Of a stretch of DNA of 33,164 bases, positions 17,651 to 26,167 are shown in pieces. The stretch covers positions 1 through 33,164 of the forward strand of contig JACMKU010000165.1 in the NCBI GenBank assembly GCA_014379965.1, in the 5' to 3' direction. Below the pieces are notes generated by a model. The model was not told the DNA's origin and searched no databases. It saw only the letters and a list, made by a program, of their open reading frames with translations. Origin of the DNA: Chitinophagaceae bacterium. GTDB taxonomy: Bacteria > Bacteroidota > Bacteroidia > Chitinophagales > Chitinophagaceae. Within the stretch, counting starts at the first letter, position 1; the number at the start of each line of letters is the position of its first letter. The translations under genes and the position numbers were made by a program.

Positions 17651-17853
17651 AACCAATTTCAAGAAACAGATGGATTGCAATCGCGTTGTTGTTTTCGACA
17701 CTGCCAGCGGCCTGCCTGATGACAATCTCAGTGTTGAGTTCCGATCTGGAGAAACCAAACCGTCCTATGACACTGACCTTTTCGCTTAATAACGTGGGAT
17801 TGAATAGCCTTTGGATTGGAACGTCAACGTTGTCGTCGTATTCGGTAGAGTAG
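17647..17853 (+). CDS. Small membrane or exported protein, unknown
   Basis: 68 residues. The ATG overlaps the previous stop (ATGA), a sign of translational coupling. A hydrophobic helix spans about residues 9-30 (WIAIALLFSTLPAACLMTI); the rest is polar, Ser/Asn/Leu-rich. No family is recognised. Its short length leaves some chance that it is not a real gene, but the coupled start and position in a membrane-gene cluster support it. Confidence 0.55.
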   Translation: MKPISRNRWIAIALLFSTLPAACLMTISVLSSDLEKPNRPMTLTFSLNNVGLNSLWIGTSTLSSYSVE

Positions 17854-17985
17854 TAGGAGAGTGGGCCTGCCCAACGAAGGTGGGAAACAGAGTGAGTGGT
17901 TCTTGACGGTTTTAAAGTTTAACAGTTTAATGGTTCTTATGGCAAGCGAGCCAAGCTATCAATTGTTCAAAATTAAATTATCATT

Positions 17986-18471
17986 ATGTTCCTTCATACG
18001 ATTTACACCTGGGTACTGGCAAACCTGCTGCATCCTCTCGCTGCGATACTAGTAATATGGCTAATCACCGGCGATCCCGGGCTTTACTCGATGGAAGACT
18101 TTATTCTACTAGTGCCGTTTTTCATGTTCTCATTCTTTGTTTCCATTCCCTCACTATTACTCGGTTGGGGTTTGTTAGAATGGATCGCCTGCACAGGCGA
18201 TGATGTGATAGGAAAATTCATCTCATGGGTGTTCGGCTTATCAGTAATGATTGTGTTGCAAATGACCGCGATATGTTTCTGGGTAGAGGAGAAGATTGAG
18301 ATCGACTCGCTGGCAATGTGCCTGCCTGCATTGATATCTACCTGGTTGGCGATTGTGTTGCGCTTGCGGGATTTCAAAACGGTAATGTCCACGAATCGCT
18401 CGTCACAGGTTCAATCCCAAGGCGAGCAAATTCGTATTGACAACTCCATTAAAATAGATCCGAATATTTAA
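17986..18471 (+). CDS. Small multi-pass membrane protein, unknown
   Basis: 161 residues with about four hydrophobic segments: roughly 5-27, 35-57, 77-100 and 108-126. The C-terminus is hydrophilic. No known motif or family is recognised. It follows a 132-base gap that carries a one-armed GTTTAA-word stretch (17909-17935) and a small GGGCCTGCCC stem. It lies 4 bases before the dgkA start, so it is likely co-transcribed with the envelope genes downstream. Confidence 0.75.
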   Translation: MFLHTIYTWVLANLLHPLAAILVIWLITGDPGLYSMEDFILLVPFFMFSFFVSIPSLLLGWGLLEWIACTGDDVIGKFISWVFGLSVMIVLQMTAICFWVEEKIEIDSLAMCLPALISTWLAIVLRLRDFKTVMSTNRSSQVQSQGEQIRIDNSIKIDPNI

Positions 18472-18475
18472 ACTT

Positions 18476-18850
18476 ATGAAGCCACAACAAAAAACATTCT
18501 CGTTACAGCAACGAGTAAACAGCTTCCGGTTCGCCTGCGATGGACTCAAGCAATTTTTCGACCAGGAGCACAACACTCGCATACACCTCGCCGGTACGAT
18601 AGCGGCAGCAATCGCTGCCTGGTGGTTTCACATACCAGCAGGCGAACTCATCGCGCTAGTTATAGTCATTGGGTTCGTATGGGCGGCCGAGATCTTCAAT
18701 ACTGTCATCGAGAAGATCATGGATCATCTGAGTCCGGACCAACACGATGAAGTTAGGATCATTAAAGACTTATCTGCCGGTGCAGTGTTGATCGCCGCAT
18801 TAACAGCCCTTGGCACTGGATTAATCATTTTCATTCCCAAATTTTTATAA
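18476..18850 (+). CDS. dgkA: Diacylglycerol kinase / undecaprenol kinase family
   Basis: 124 residues, the usual length for this trimeric integral-membrane kinase. It shows the conserved Glu72-x-x-Asn75 (AEIFNTVIE), Glu79 and the Lys97-Asp98 motif with following AGAVL. Glu31 and Asn33 (EHN) lie near the first membrane segment. In Gram-positive bacteria this family phosphorylates undecaprenol; in enterobacteria it phosphorylates diacylglycerol. Which substrate is used here cannot be told. A lipid-carrier or phospholipid recycling role suits a position in an envelope-maintenance cluster. It is packed tightly: its stop directly abuts the next ATG at 18851. Confidence 0.93.
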   Translation: MKPQQKTFSLQQRVNSFRFACDGLKQFFDQEHNTRIHLAGTIAAAIAAWWFHIPAGELIALVIVIGFVWAAEIFNTVIEKIMDHLSPDQHDEVRIIKDLSAGAVLIAALTALGTGLIIFIPKFL

Positions 18851-19564
18851 ATGAATACCCTTCTCCCGATTAAGAATCGCTCCGTGTATCACTATTCGCT
18901 GGAAGCATGGCTTCTCGCCTCCTGTCTTTTTAGTGTCGCTTTACTTTTCGCGAGAATAGTGGCAACGGGACAGGCTACCTACGTCTTCCTCGTATGGAAT
19001 CTCTTCCTTGCATTCATACCGTTTGCCATCAGCCGAACAATTATCGGGACACCTCCTGTAAATTATAAAAGGTGGAAGATCGTAGCTACTCTCGGGGTAT
19101 GGTTACTATTTATCCCTAACTCCTTTTATATCATCACTGACCTTTTCCATCTCGAGTATTTCTCAGGCCCTCCGAAATGGTTCGACCTTCTACTGCTCCT
19201 CTCGTTTGCATGGAATGGGTTGGTCCTGGGTATTCTCTCTCTCAGCCAGGTTGAATCGTTTATCGAGAAGGCTAGAGGGAAAGGATTCTCTCTAACAATA
19301 GTGGTATTCGTCATGTGGCTTAACGCCTTTGGAATTTACGTCGGGCGATATCTCCGTTACAATAGCTGGGATGTGATCGTGCAGCCTGTGTCCTTATTCC
19401 AAGAGATGATGGAAATCTTATTGCATCCCCTTCAGAATAGGATGGAATGGGGTATGATCACCTGCTACGCGGTTTTCATGTCGCTTCTCTATGTCACAAT
19501 CAGGAGTCTTTCCCTGGGTTTCACCCCAGGCCAAACAATCAATCAAAAAACAAATCAATCATAA
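18851..19564 (+). CDS. DUF1361-type integral membrane protein
   Basis: 237 residues with about seven hydrophobic segments. Motifs of the DUF1361 family are visible: LVWNLFLAFIPFAIS, WLLFIPNSFYIITDLFHLE (the PN-x-FYIITDL signature), AWNGLVLGILSL and NAFGIYVGRYLRYNSWDV. The biochemical function of the family is unknown. There is no gap to dgkA before it and only one base to creD after it, so these three are almost certainly one transcript. Confidence 0.92.
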   Translation: MNTLLPIKNRSVYHYSLEAWLLASCLFSVALLFARIVATGQATYVFLVWNLFLAFIPFAISRTIIGTPPVNYKRWKIVATLGVWLLFIPNSFYIITDLFHLEYFSGPPKWFDLLLLLSFAWNGLVLGILSLSQVESFIEKARGKGFSLTIVVFVMWLNAFGIYVGRYLRYNSWDVIVQPVSLFQEMMEILLHPLQNRMEWGMITCYAVFMSLLYVTIRSLSLGFTPGQTINQKTNQS

Positions 19565-19565
19565 C

Positions 19566-20855
19566 ATGGAAACTTCAGTCATTACAGATGCTTGGCAAAA
19601 AAGCAAACTGCTCATCAAGGCATTATTAATCGGGGTATTGGCATTGGTGCTGCTTATTCCTGCGTATTTCGTTCAGGACCTCATCAGGGAAAGGCAAGCC
19701 CGTCAGAAGGAAGCTATCGCCGAGGTAAGCAGCAAGTGGGCAGGCAACCAGACCCTCACAGGTCCTGTACTTGTGCTGCCTTACCAGGAGATCTTCCAGG
19801 AAGACAACAAAATTCTTACCGTTCGAAAACTTGCCTACATCCTACCTGATAAGTTATCCATCCAGGCAGTCGCCAACCCAGAGAAGAGATACCGGGGCAT
19901 CTACCAGGTAATGCTTTATTCGTCTGACATCAGGATTACCGGGAAGTTCAATAGCATACCTCTTCAGCAACTGAAAATCGATCCCGCAAACGTCCTGTGG
20001 CAGGAGGCATATGTATGTGTAGGTCTTTCGGATGTGAAAGGGCTAAAGGAAGAGATCAGTCTCAACTGGAATGATACGGCAGTGTTGCTAAGTCCTTCCT
20101 CCGTCAACAATGCCGTGATGAAAGATGCGGTCACTTCCGGCGTAAAAGTGGAAGATGGCAAAGAGATCAATTTCTCTGCAACAGTCAGTATCAATGGGTC
20201 CGGTCAATTACTTTTCACACCGGTGGGTAAGGAAACAACTGTTGCACTATCGTCCACATGGCCTGACCCAAGTTTTACCGGCGGACAACTACCAGATCAT
20301 CGCATCACTGACAGCGGCTTCGTTGCAACGTGGAAGAGTTTGGCACATACGCGCAACTTTCCACAAGCATGGAAGGAGGCGAGTTACCAACTAGAGGCCT
20401 CATCATTCGGGGCAGATCTATTCATACCAGTGAGTGGCTATCAGAAGACAATGCGATCCGTCAAGTATGCCATCCTATGCATACTCCTGACCTTTGCCGC
20501 TTTCTTTATCATTGAAACGGTGAACAAGAAATCCGTGCACCCATTTCAATATGCGCTTATAGGTCTCGCACTGATCTTGTTCTATACCTTGTTACTTTCC
20601 ATCTCGGAGTACACGGGATTCAACACGGCCTACATCATCGCGTCCTTTGCAACTGTTGGCCTGATAGCCTGGTTCGTGAAAGGGATACTCCAATCTGCGC
20701 GACTCAGTTCCATTCTTTCAGTCGTGTTGGTGCTGATGTACGGCTATATTTTCAGCATACTACAGTTGCAGGATTATTCGCTTCTCCTGGGAAGTGTGGG
20801 ACTGTTCCTCACTCTTGGAGTCATCATGCATTTTTCAAAAAGAATTCAATGGTAA
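19566..20855 (+). CDS. creD: Inner-membrane protein CreD family
   Basis: 429 residues from the ATG at 19566, one base after the DUF1361 stop. The upstream in-frame ATG at 19491 would overlap that gene by 74 bases and is rejected. One N-terminal membrane helix (about 14-36) precedes a large periplasmic domain containing RQARQKEAIAEVSSKWAGNQTLTGPVLVLPY, a clear CreD signature. The C-terminus has five or six helices (from about residue 300: FAAFFIIETVNKKSVHPFQYALIG). CreD is linked to envelope integrity and beta-lactam/colicin responses in Proteobacteria under CreBC. In Bacteroidota it is typically associated with the PF13601 regulator seen here at 16821. Confidence 0.95.
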   Translation: METSVITDAWQKSKLLIKALLIGVLALVLLIPAYFVQDLIRERQARQKEAIAEVSSKWAGNQTLTGPVLVLPYQEIFQEDNKILTVRKLAYILPDKLSIQAVANPEKRYRGIYQVMLYSSDIRITGKFNSIPLQQLKIDPANVLWQEAYVCVGLSDVKGLKEEISLNWNDTAVLLSPSSVNNAVMKDAVTSGVKVEDGKEINFSATVSINGSGQLLFTPVGKETTVALSSTWPDPSFTGGQLPDHRITDSGFVATWKSLAHTRNFPQAWKEASYQLEASSFGADLFIPVSGYQKTMRSVKYAILCILLTFAAFFIIETVNKKSVHPFQYALIGLALILFYTLLLSISEYTGFNTAYIIASFATVGLIAWFVKGILQSARLSSILSVVLVLMYGYIFSILQLQDYSLLLGSVGLFLTLGVIMHFSKRIQW

Positions 20856-20872
20856 CTACGTAAATCGCTTTT

Positions 20873-21604
20873 ATGAATTACAAGGATTGGAACGAATATT
20901 TTCTCAGCAACCAGGGTCATTTCAGGGACATCGACTTTGATGCTGAGGATAAACTAACGCATCGCGAGAGATCGACCATCAAAGAGTCGCTACAGCAGTT
21001 TCAGCGAGGTGAGAATTCTGAAGGGAAGCATTTGTTTTCTTACGCCAGGATGAACCAGGATCCGGATTATCTTCCATGCATCAGCCTTTTCATCCGGGAG
21101 GAACAGTCGCATGCCCGGGTATTGGGTTCCTTCATGGCAAAGCATTGCATTCGAAGAATATCTGGCCATTGGGTTGATGGTGTCTTCCGATGGTTACGGC
21201 AACTCGCAGGTCTTGAGAACACGATTCGCGTGCTGCTTACGGCTGAGATCATCGCCAAAGTGTACTACGATGCGCTGCACGATGCCACTCGCTCGATACT
21301 ACTTCGAAAAATTTGTAACCAGATATTAAAGGATGAAGACAAGCATATCGAATTCCAATGTTACACGTTGTCATTGTTCAAGCGGAAGTCCTTCCTTGGT
21401 GACTGGTTAAAGAGGTGTTGGAATTTTACTCTCATGTTTGGAACCATACTGATCGTATGGTTGCATCACCGAAAGGTGTACACGAAAGGTGGTTATGGTT
21501 TCCGAAGAGTAGTAGTTACTACGATGAATGTCTATTTCGAAGTCGAAAGGTCTATACGCAAACAGCCGTCCTTTATTCGTAAGAAGGAAATGTCGACGGC
21601 ATAA
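20873..21604 (+). CDS. Ferritin-like di-iron domain protein
   Basis: 243 residues. A four-helix di-iron ligand set is visible: Glu50, Glu77-x-x-His80 (EEQSH), Glu125 (TAEIIAKVYYDAL) and Glu155-x-x-His158 (DEDKH). The two ExxH motifs and spacing fit the ferritin-like superfamily. The exact activity is unknown; candidates are an oxygenase, desaturase-like or peroxide-handling role. A hydrophobic stretch (about 182-198, LMFGTILIVWLH) after the domain may associate with the membrane. It begins 17 bases after creD and ends the cluster just before a strong hairpin terminator. Confidence 0.82.
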   Translation: MNYKDWNEYFLSNQGHFRDIDFDAEDKLTHRERSTIKESLQQFQRGENSEGKHLFSYARMNQDPDYLPCISLFIREEQSHARVLGSFMAKHCIRRISGHWVDGVFRWLRQLAGLENTIRVLLTAEIIAKVYYDALHDATRSILLRKICNQILKDEDKHIEFQCYTLSLFKRKSFLGDWLKRCWNFTLMFGTILIVWLHHRKVYTKGGYGFRRVVVTTMNVYFEVERSIRKQPSFIRKKEMSTA

Positions 21605-21642
21605 TCTCTGTTGGTTGGTTTTGTCTGTACCCTTGGACAAAA

Positions 21643-21668
21643 AAAGTCCTCCGATTTCGGAGGACTTT
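21643..21668. terminator. Bidirectional rho-independent terminator
   Basis: A perfect 12-bp stem (AAAGTCCTCCGA / TCGGAGGACTTT) with a 2-base TT loop. A run of A lies on its left and CCTTTTT on its right. It sits between the convergent ferritin-like gene and the TolB-like gene, so it can end transcripts from both sides. Confidence 0.93.
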
Positions 21669-21687
21669 CCTTTTTATCAAGATTGGG

Positions 21688-24600
21688 TTAGAAGTCGAGT
21701 CCCATGGCGAAATACCACATGGGTTTTCCTTTAAATACACCATTCATTTCCCATGCTGCGTCAACTCGCAGGAAATAACCGAGTAATGTGCTCCTTGCAC
21801 CGAAACCGTATCCGCCCGCAAGTGGACCGATACCACCTGCTTTCAATCTCACTGTCACCGGCGGTGACCCATACACTACATAAGGTCGCTCGATGCTTCC
21901 GAACTGGCCATTCCATGCTGCACCGAGGTCGAAGAACTGCACCAGTTGGAAGTTCCTAAGGAAGGCGTTATTAATCGGCTTATTGAAAAAAGTAGAGAAT
22001 ACCGGCACCCTGAACTCACTATTCAATACAACGGCATTACTTCCGTTCGCTACATTCTGTTGGAATCCGCGAAGGTTAACTGCGAGTGACTGGTAGGTAT
22101 AGGTCGCGTCCGGATCAGGAGTGTTAGCATCATTAAATTTAGGAGATAGCCAATTGTCAACACCACCCAGGTAGTAAATGACTTTCTGGCTTCCCCAGCT
22201 GAAATCGCCTGCTGCTCTTACCGCCCAGATCAGGTTGCGATAAATGGGGAGATAATGGCGTCCATCGAATCCTGCGTTGAAAAGGAATTTGCCATCCGTA
22301 TTTCTTACATCGCTAAGCTGCGTAAACCAGTCAGCAAAGAACTTGTATCGTAACCCGTGCCAGATATTCGTAGCGGGATTCAATGTATTGTCATACACAT
22401 ACTCGAGGCTCACCTGCCCGTAGGTAGTCTTCTGTGCCGGGAACTCCAGTGAAAGCCTGTCGCGGGAAGTGACGATTAGCTTATCAAACCTTGGACCCAC
22501 TGTAGCACGCAGGCTTCTCGTTCTGTCAAATGGATATTTCAACCGTACGAGATAGTAATTTGAAAATTGTTTGCCCGCATACTGAGGCGCATCACTAAAA
22601 CCTACCTGGTTGCTGCTGCGATAATACAACACACCCCAATCGAGACGCTTACGCAGATTGGTGAATTCAAAAAGCACATCATTATCTCTTAGGTTGGATG
22701 CGATGCGAATACCTCCGGAGAATTTTATATCCTCCATGAGGTCCGATGTTCCCATCCTTATCAAGCCATTAAAGTCATTTCCATTAGACATCCGGATTGG
22801 ACCCGTACCGCCAGCATAGGGCTGGAATTTGTTTACGGGCAATACGGAGTTGCTGAAACCGGTGACAACATAGTCTGCGAAGAATTTCGGCGGACGATAT
22901 TCATACACCTTAGCCTGCTTCAACACGGTAGTGCTTACTATCTCTGTTGATTCGACAACTCTTCCGGTCTTACTGGCCGTGTCGGGCTTCTCATCCTGGA
23001 ACTCGTTTTGGAAGAAATCATTTTGCTTCCTTGCCGTATCCTGTGCATCTTGTTCAGCCGCGGCCGTCTTCATCCGTTCTTTTCGTTCGGCATCCATCAA
23101 TTGCTTTACATATTCTGTGGGGCGTGCCGAAACGTTCCTGCGACGAAGCACATTTTCATCCACCTTCAGTCGATACAGGAGTTTCACATCACCCAGCTTG
23201 ACTACTTCGCTCACCTGCTGGTTGTCACCCGCCGTGCGTGTTTCGAGCAAACTGCTCTGATAATTGGTGATAGGGAACACATAAGACGAATCATTTGTAA
23301 CTGAGAAGAACCCGACGGAGTCGATGTCGGCCTTATTCCACTCGCGTAATACGCTGTCTACCTCGGATTGAGGTGGGTTTCGAAGTATTTCATCTCCGAT
23401 GAATACGAGTGTATCGAGTCCGGCTCTCTCCGTCCGGAAGAAACCTGCATATCGATTGTTCACCCCATTCTCATCACTTACAAATGTAAAGTGCGAGGTA
23501 TTGTATTGTGAAGGGTTACGGGCATTGCCATATCTAAGCGCGGAGAGTTGCGATATCTGTTTGAACTCCGAAGTATTCCAATTATCAACGAGGAAGATAT
23601 TGAAACGGGCGGATGGCAGTGAGTCGTCGCTGCTGAGGGCCTGTGCCGAAGGCCGGTTGCTCGCATAGATAATACCAGTCTTATTAGGAAAGGCGACGAA
23701 AGAAGGATCGAGGTCGTCGTACACATCATTCGTCACCTGGTCGAAACTCTGCTTATCGATCTTGTAAGTATAAATATCCGTCTGGCCACTGCGGATGGCG
23801 CTCATTAAAAGTGTATTTGCATCGAGCATGTACTTCATGTCCTGTACCTGGTCGAACATGGGAAGTTCCTGCTTGTTGATCTTAATCCGGTTAACGATGT
23901 CGTATACGAAGAATTTCAGTTTGCCTTCGTCGCTATACAGTACAGCGAGGCGGGTGCCTTTACCATCCCATGCAAGGAGGGGATAGTTTGGATTTTTCTC
24001 ATCTTCCCTTGCGCGTGTGCCGAATTTGAGCAATACTTTTCTGCTTACAAAGTTCTCCATCAGCACCACTGAATATTTTCCCTGGAAAAATTCGACCAAT
24101 GCATACGTAAAGCTCTTGGGCTGTGGATTTGCATTGAAGCGGATAAAATCTTTCTTCCCGATCACTTCGCTGATGGACAATTGTCCTTTCGGAGAGTTGC
24201 GTCGGCTTCGAAGGTCTTTGTAGTAGCCTTGTGGCACTTCCAGCATGAAGTCTTTCAACACCTCCTTGAACTTCTTCTTGGCAACTTTCTGTGCAGCGCT
24301 ATTGAGATTACGATATACCCTTGAGAGATACAGCATGTAGGTGGTCTTGCTCTTGCCGTACTTATCGGCGATATATTTCCAGAAGGAATGACCGGCAAGG
24401 TTTGGCCTGTCGAATGCAAACTGGTAGAAGTTGTTGTATTTACCCGAAAGCATAATGCCTCGAAGATCGTCATCGAGGGCAGGGCTCCAATTTTCGGCAG
24501 CATATTCAATGTAACCGTCGGTCAGCCATTTCGGGAGATCGAGTAACGCCTGGTTGGCAGCAAATTCTCCAAGGTCGTCGCCAAAGAGTATGTTTTCCAC

Positions 24601-25035
24601 GAGTACACGAGCGATACCCTGACGAATCTGCCTGCGGAGGTTGTCGTGATTGCCGTCGAAGTACACGAGCATTTTGTTATTGACCAGCTTGGTGATACCG
24701 CCGGTATTCTGCCAGTCGACGCCGAGGCCGATGTTGGATTGTTGCATCTCGTCAAAGTTGTTGTAGACAACGATGTTCGTTCGACGCTGAAGTCCGTATT
24801 CCACAAATTCCTCGATACTGGGTAATTCGGCTTCTGCTATTTGTGCTACATATTTTCCAAGACCGAGACCATCCTGGCTGAAATAGGCATTGAAATTTTC
24901 CGTCTGATAATATTTCCAACTGAACTTCTGGTATTGAACCCGGTTCTTGCCGAATTCAACGGTACTAACCTGCGCGGTTGATTCCATGCTCCATAATAAG
25001 AAAAGGCAGGCAATCAGGCTTGATAGATGCTTCAT
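21688..25035 (-). CDS. Large TolB-like protein: degenerate peptidase-like domain, beta-propeller and outer-membrane barrel
   Basis: 1115 residues. A signal peptide ends near residue 22 (ESTAQ). Residues about 30-290 resemble a gluzincin-type peptidase fold (LPKWLTDGYIEYAAENWSP), but the HExxH zinc motif is absent (RQGIARVLVEN at the expected place), so it is probably non-catalytic. A central beta-propeller follows (about 300-620), with PD40/WD40-like blades such as TGIIYASNRPS and DDLDPSFVAFPNK. A charged linker leads to a C-terminal region (about 720-1115) rich in alternating beta-strands and ending MGLDF, consistent with a BamA/D15-like barrel. Proteins of this layout are often annotated as translocation protein TolB in Bacteroidota. 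The role is not established. The gene stands alone between divergent and convergent neighbours. Confidence 0.82.
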   Translation of the reverse strand: MKHLSSLIACLFLLWSMESTAQVSTVEFGKNRVQYQKFSWKYYQTENFNAYFSQDGLGLGKYVAQIAEAELPSIEEFVEYGLQRRTNIVVYNNFDEMQQSNIGLGVDWQNTGGITKLVNNKMLVYFDGNHDNLRRQIRQGIARVLVENILFGDDLGEFAANQALLDLPKWLTDGYIEYAAENWSPALDDDLRGIMLSGKYNNFYQFAFDRPNLAGHSFWKYIADKYGKSKTTYMLYLSRVYRNLNSAAQKVAKKKFKEVLKDFMLEVPQGYYKDLRSRRNSPKGQLSISEVIGKKDFIRFNANPQPKSFTYALVEFFQGKYSVVLMENFVSRKVLLKFGTRAREDEKNPNYPLLAWDGKGTRLAVLYSDEGKLKFFVYDIVNRIKINKQELPMFDQVQDMKYMLDANTLLMSAIRSGQTDIYTYKIDKQSFDQVTNDVYDDLDPSFVAFPNKTGIIYASNRPSAQALSSDDSLPSARFNIFLVDNWNTSEFKQISQLSALRYGNARNPSQYNTSHFTFVSDENGVNNRYAGFFRTERAGLDTLVFIGDEILRNPPQSEVDSVLREWNKADIDSVGFFSVTNDSSYVFPITNYQSSLLETRTAGDNQQVSEVVKLGDVKLLYRLKVDENVLRRRNVSARPTEYVKQLMDAERKERMKTAAAEQDAQDTARKQNDFFQNEFQDEKPDTASKTGRVVESTEIVSTTVLKQAKVYEYRPPKFFADYVVTGFSNSVLPVNKFQPYAGGTGPIRMSNGNDFNGLIRMGTSDLMEDIKFSGGIRIASNLRDNDVLFEFTNLRKRLDWGVLYYRSSNQVGFSDAPQYAGKQFSNYYLVRLKYPFDRTRSLRATVGPRFDKLIVTSRDRLSLEFPAQKTTYGQVSLEYVYDNTLNPATNIWHGLRYKFFADWFTQLSDVRNTDGKFLFNAGFDGRHYLPIYRNLIWAVRAAGDFSWGSQKVIYYLGGVDNWLSPKFNDANTPDPDATYTYQSLAVNLRGFQQNVANGSNAVVLNSEFRVPVFSTFFNKPINNAFLRNFQLVQFFDLGAAWNGQFGSIERPYVVYGSPPVTVRLKAGGIGPLAGGYGFGARSTLLGYFLRVDAAWEMNGVFKGKPMWYFAMGLDF

Positions 25036-25189
25036 AAAATCGTTGCTGTTTCTTTGACTTACTTAATTAAATCGTTCCAGTTATCCTCTGTGTTGCCGGT
25101 TGTGGTTATTATGCGAAATTAAATGAGTGTGCGTCCTGAGGGGTGTCCAATCCCAGTTCAAATTACGATGAAAAGGCTATTCAGGGATG

Positions 25190-25197
25190 TATCTTTG
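25190..25197 (+). promoter_or_regulatory. -7 promoter box TATCTTTG for the MBL-fold gene
   Basis: A perfect TAnnTTTG box 56 bases before the ATG at 25254, in the 218-base divergent gap 25036-25253. No convincing -33 TTTG is seen at the usual distance. Nothing else is recognised in this gap. Confidence 0.5.
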
Positions 25198-25253
25198 ACT
25201 CCCTGGAGACTTTCTCGCAGTAAATCGTGTTTTAAAAGTACAAAAAACCATCC

Positions 25254-25907
25254 ATGTTAAGCGTCAAGGCATTCACATTTAACCCGGTGCAGGAGAATAC
25301 CTATGTGCTATATAACGAAAAAAAGGAGTGCTGCATTATTGATCCCGGGTGTTATTTTCCAGAAGAGAAGGAAGAGTTGAAAGCCGCCATAGCAACGGCA
25401 GGCTGGAAACCAGTCTTGCTGCTCAATACACATTGCCACCTCGATCACGTCTTCGGGAACCAATTTGTTTACGAGACCTGGGGCCTGCCCCTTCACCTCC
25501 ATGAGAAGGAAAAGCCTGTCCTTGACTTCGCTCCGCAGTCGGGCGAAATGTGGCAAATGCCGGTTGATAACTTTGAAGGGCCGCTGATATATATAAAAGA
25601 AGGTTCAACCATTGCCGTAGGAGCGGATTTGCTCGAGATAAGGTTTACGCCTGGCCATTCGCCGGGCAGCATCTCGTTCTACCATGCACCCGGAGGATTC
25701 GTGATTGGCGGAGATGTCCTATTTCAAATGAGTATCGGCCGTACGGATCTGCCTGGTGGCGACTTTCAAACCCTGGTCACGAGTATAAAGACCCAGCTCT
25801 TCACACTTCCCGACGAGACAAAAGTATATTCAGGGCACGGTCCGATGACGACGGTGGGGAGTGAAAAGAGGGGTAATCCGTTTTTGAAGGGGGTAGGTGT
25901 TCGATGA
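25254..25907 (+). CDS. MBL-fold metallo-hydrolase, glyoxalase II-like
   Basis: 217 residues. The metallo-beta-lactamase metal motif THCHLDH is at residues 59-65, with His135 (GHSPGS), Asp154 (GGDVLF) and His195 (SGHGP). The start MLSVKAFTFNPVQENTYVL is typical of the YcbL/glyoxalase II-like subgroup, which lacks the C-terminal glutathione-binding domain of true GloB. The likely reaction is thioester or similar hydrolysis in the cytoplasm, but the substrate is unknown. It is monocistronic. Its stop codon is two bases before a long inverted repeat. Confidence 0.93.
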   Translation: MLSVKAFTFNPVQENTYVLYNEKKECCIIDPGCYFPEEKEELKAAIATAGWKPVLLLNTHCHLDHVFGNQFVYETWGLPLHLHEKEKPVLDFAPQSGEMWQMPVDNFEGPLIYIKEGSTIAVGADLLEIRFTPGHSPGSISFYHAPGGFVIGGDVLFQMSIGRTDLPGGDFQTLVTSIKTQLFTLPDETKVYSGHGPMTTVGSEKRGNPFLKGVGVR

Positions 25908-25909
25908 CC

Positions 25910-26167
25910 AGCCCTCGCTCTCGCTCTGTTTCTCGCTCTGTTCCTGTTTCTGTTTTCTGTTCCTGTTTCTCGCTCTGTTTCTGTTCCTGTTTCTCGCTCT
26001 GTTCCTGTTTCTGTTTCTCGCTCTGTTCCTGTTTCTGTTCCTGTTTCTCTTCTTCTCATTAGTTGTAGAGTGAAAAACAGTAACGCTATTAAAAAATATG
26101 AAGAGAAAGGAACAGAGCGAGAAACAGGAACAGAAACAGAAACAGAGCGAGTGCGAGAGCGAGGGCT
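25910..26167. repeat. Long intergenic inverted repeat, CTGTTTCTCGCTCTG word family (copy 2)
   Basis: The repeat occupies the whole gap between two convergent genes and overlaps the flippase stop codon. The outermost 15 bases pair perfectly (25910-25924 with 26153-26167). A 31-base exact complement exists between 25975-26005 and 26109-26139. The left arm (about 140 bases) is longer than the right (about 60) and consists of CTGTTCCTGTTTCT and CTCGCTCTG words in changing order. A unique AT-rich stretch (about 26052-26100) forms the loop. The same words form the repeat at 16676-16789. Confidence 0.92.

Noticed and set aside
25766..26059. Minus-strand 97-residue frame rich in RETGTETERETGTE
   Set aside because: It is a translation of the CTGTTTCT-word inverted repeat plus the antisense of the MBL gene end; no start context and low complexity.
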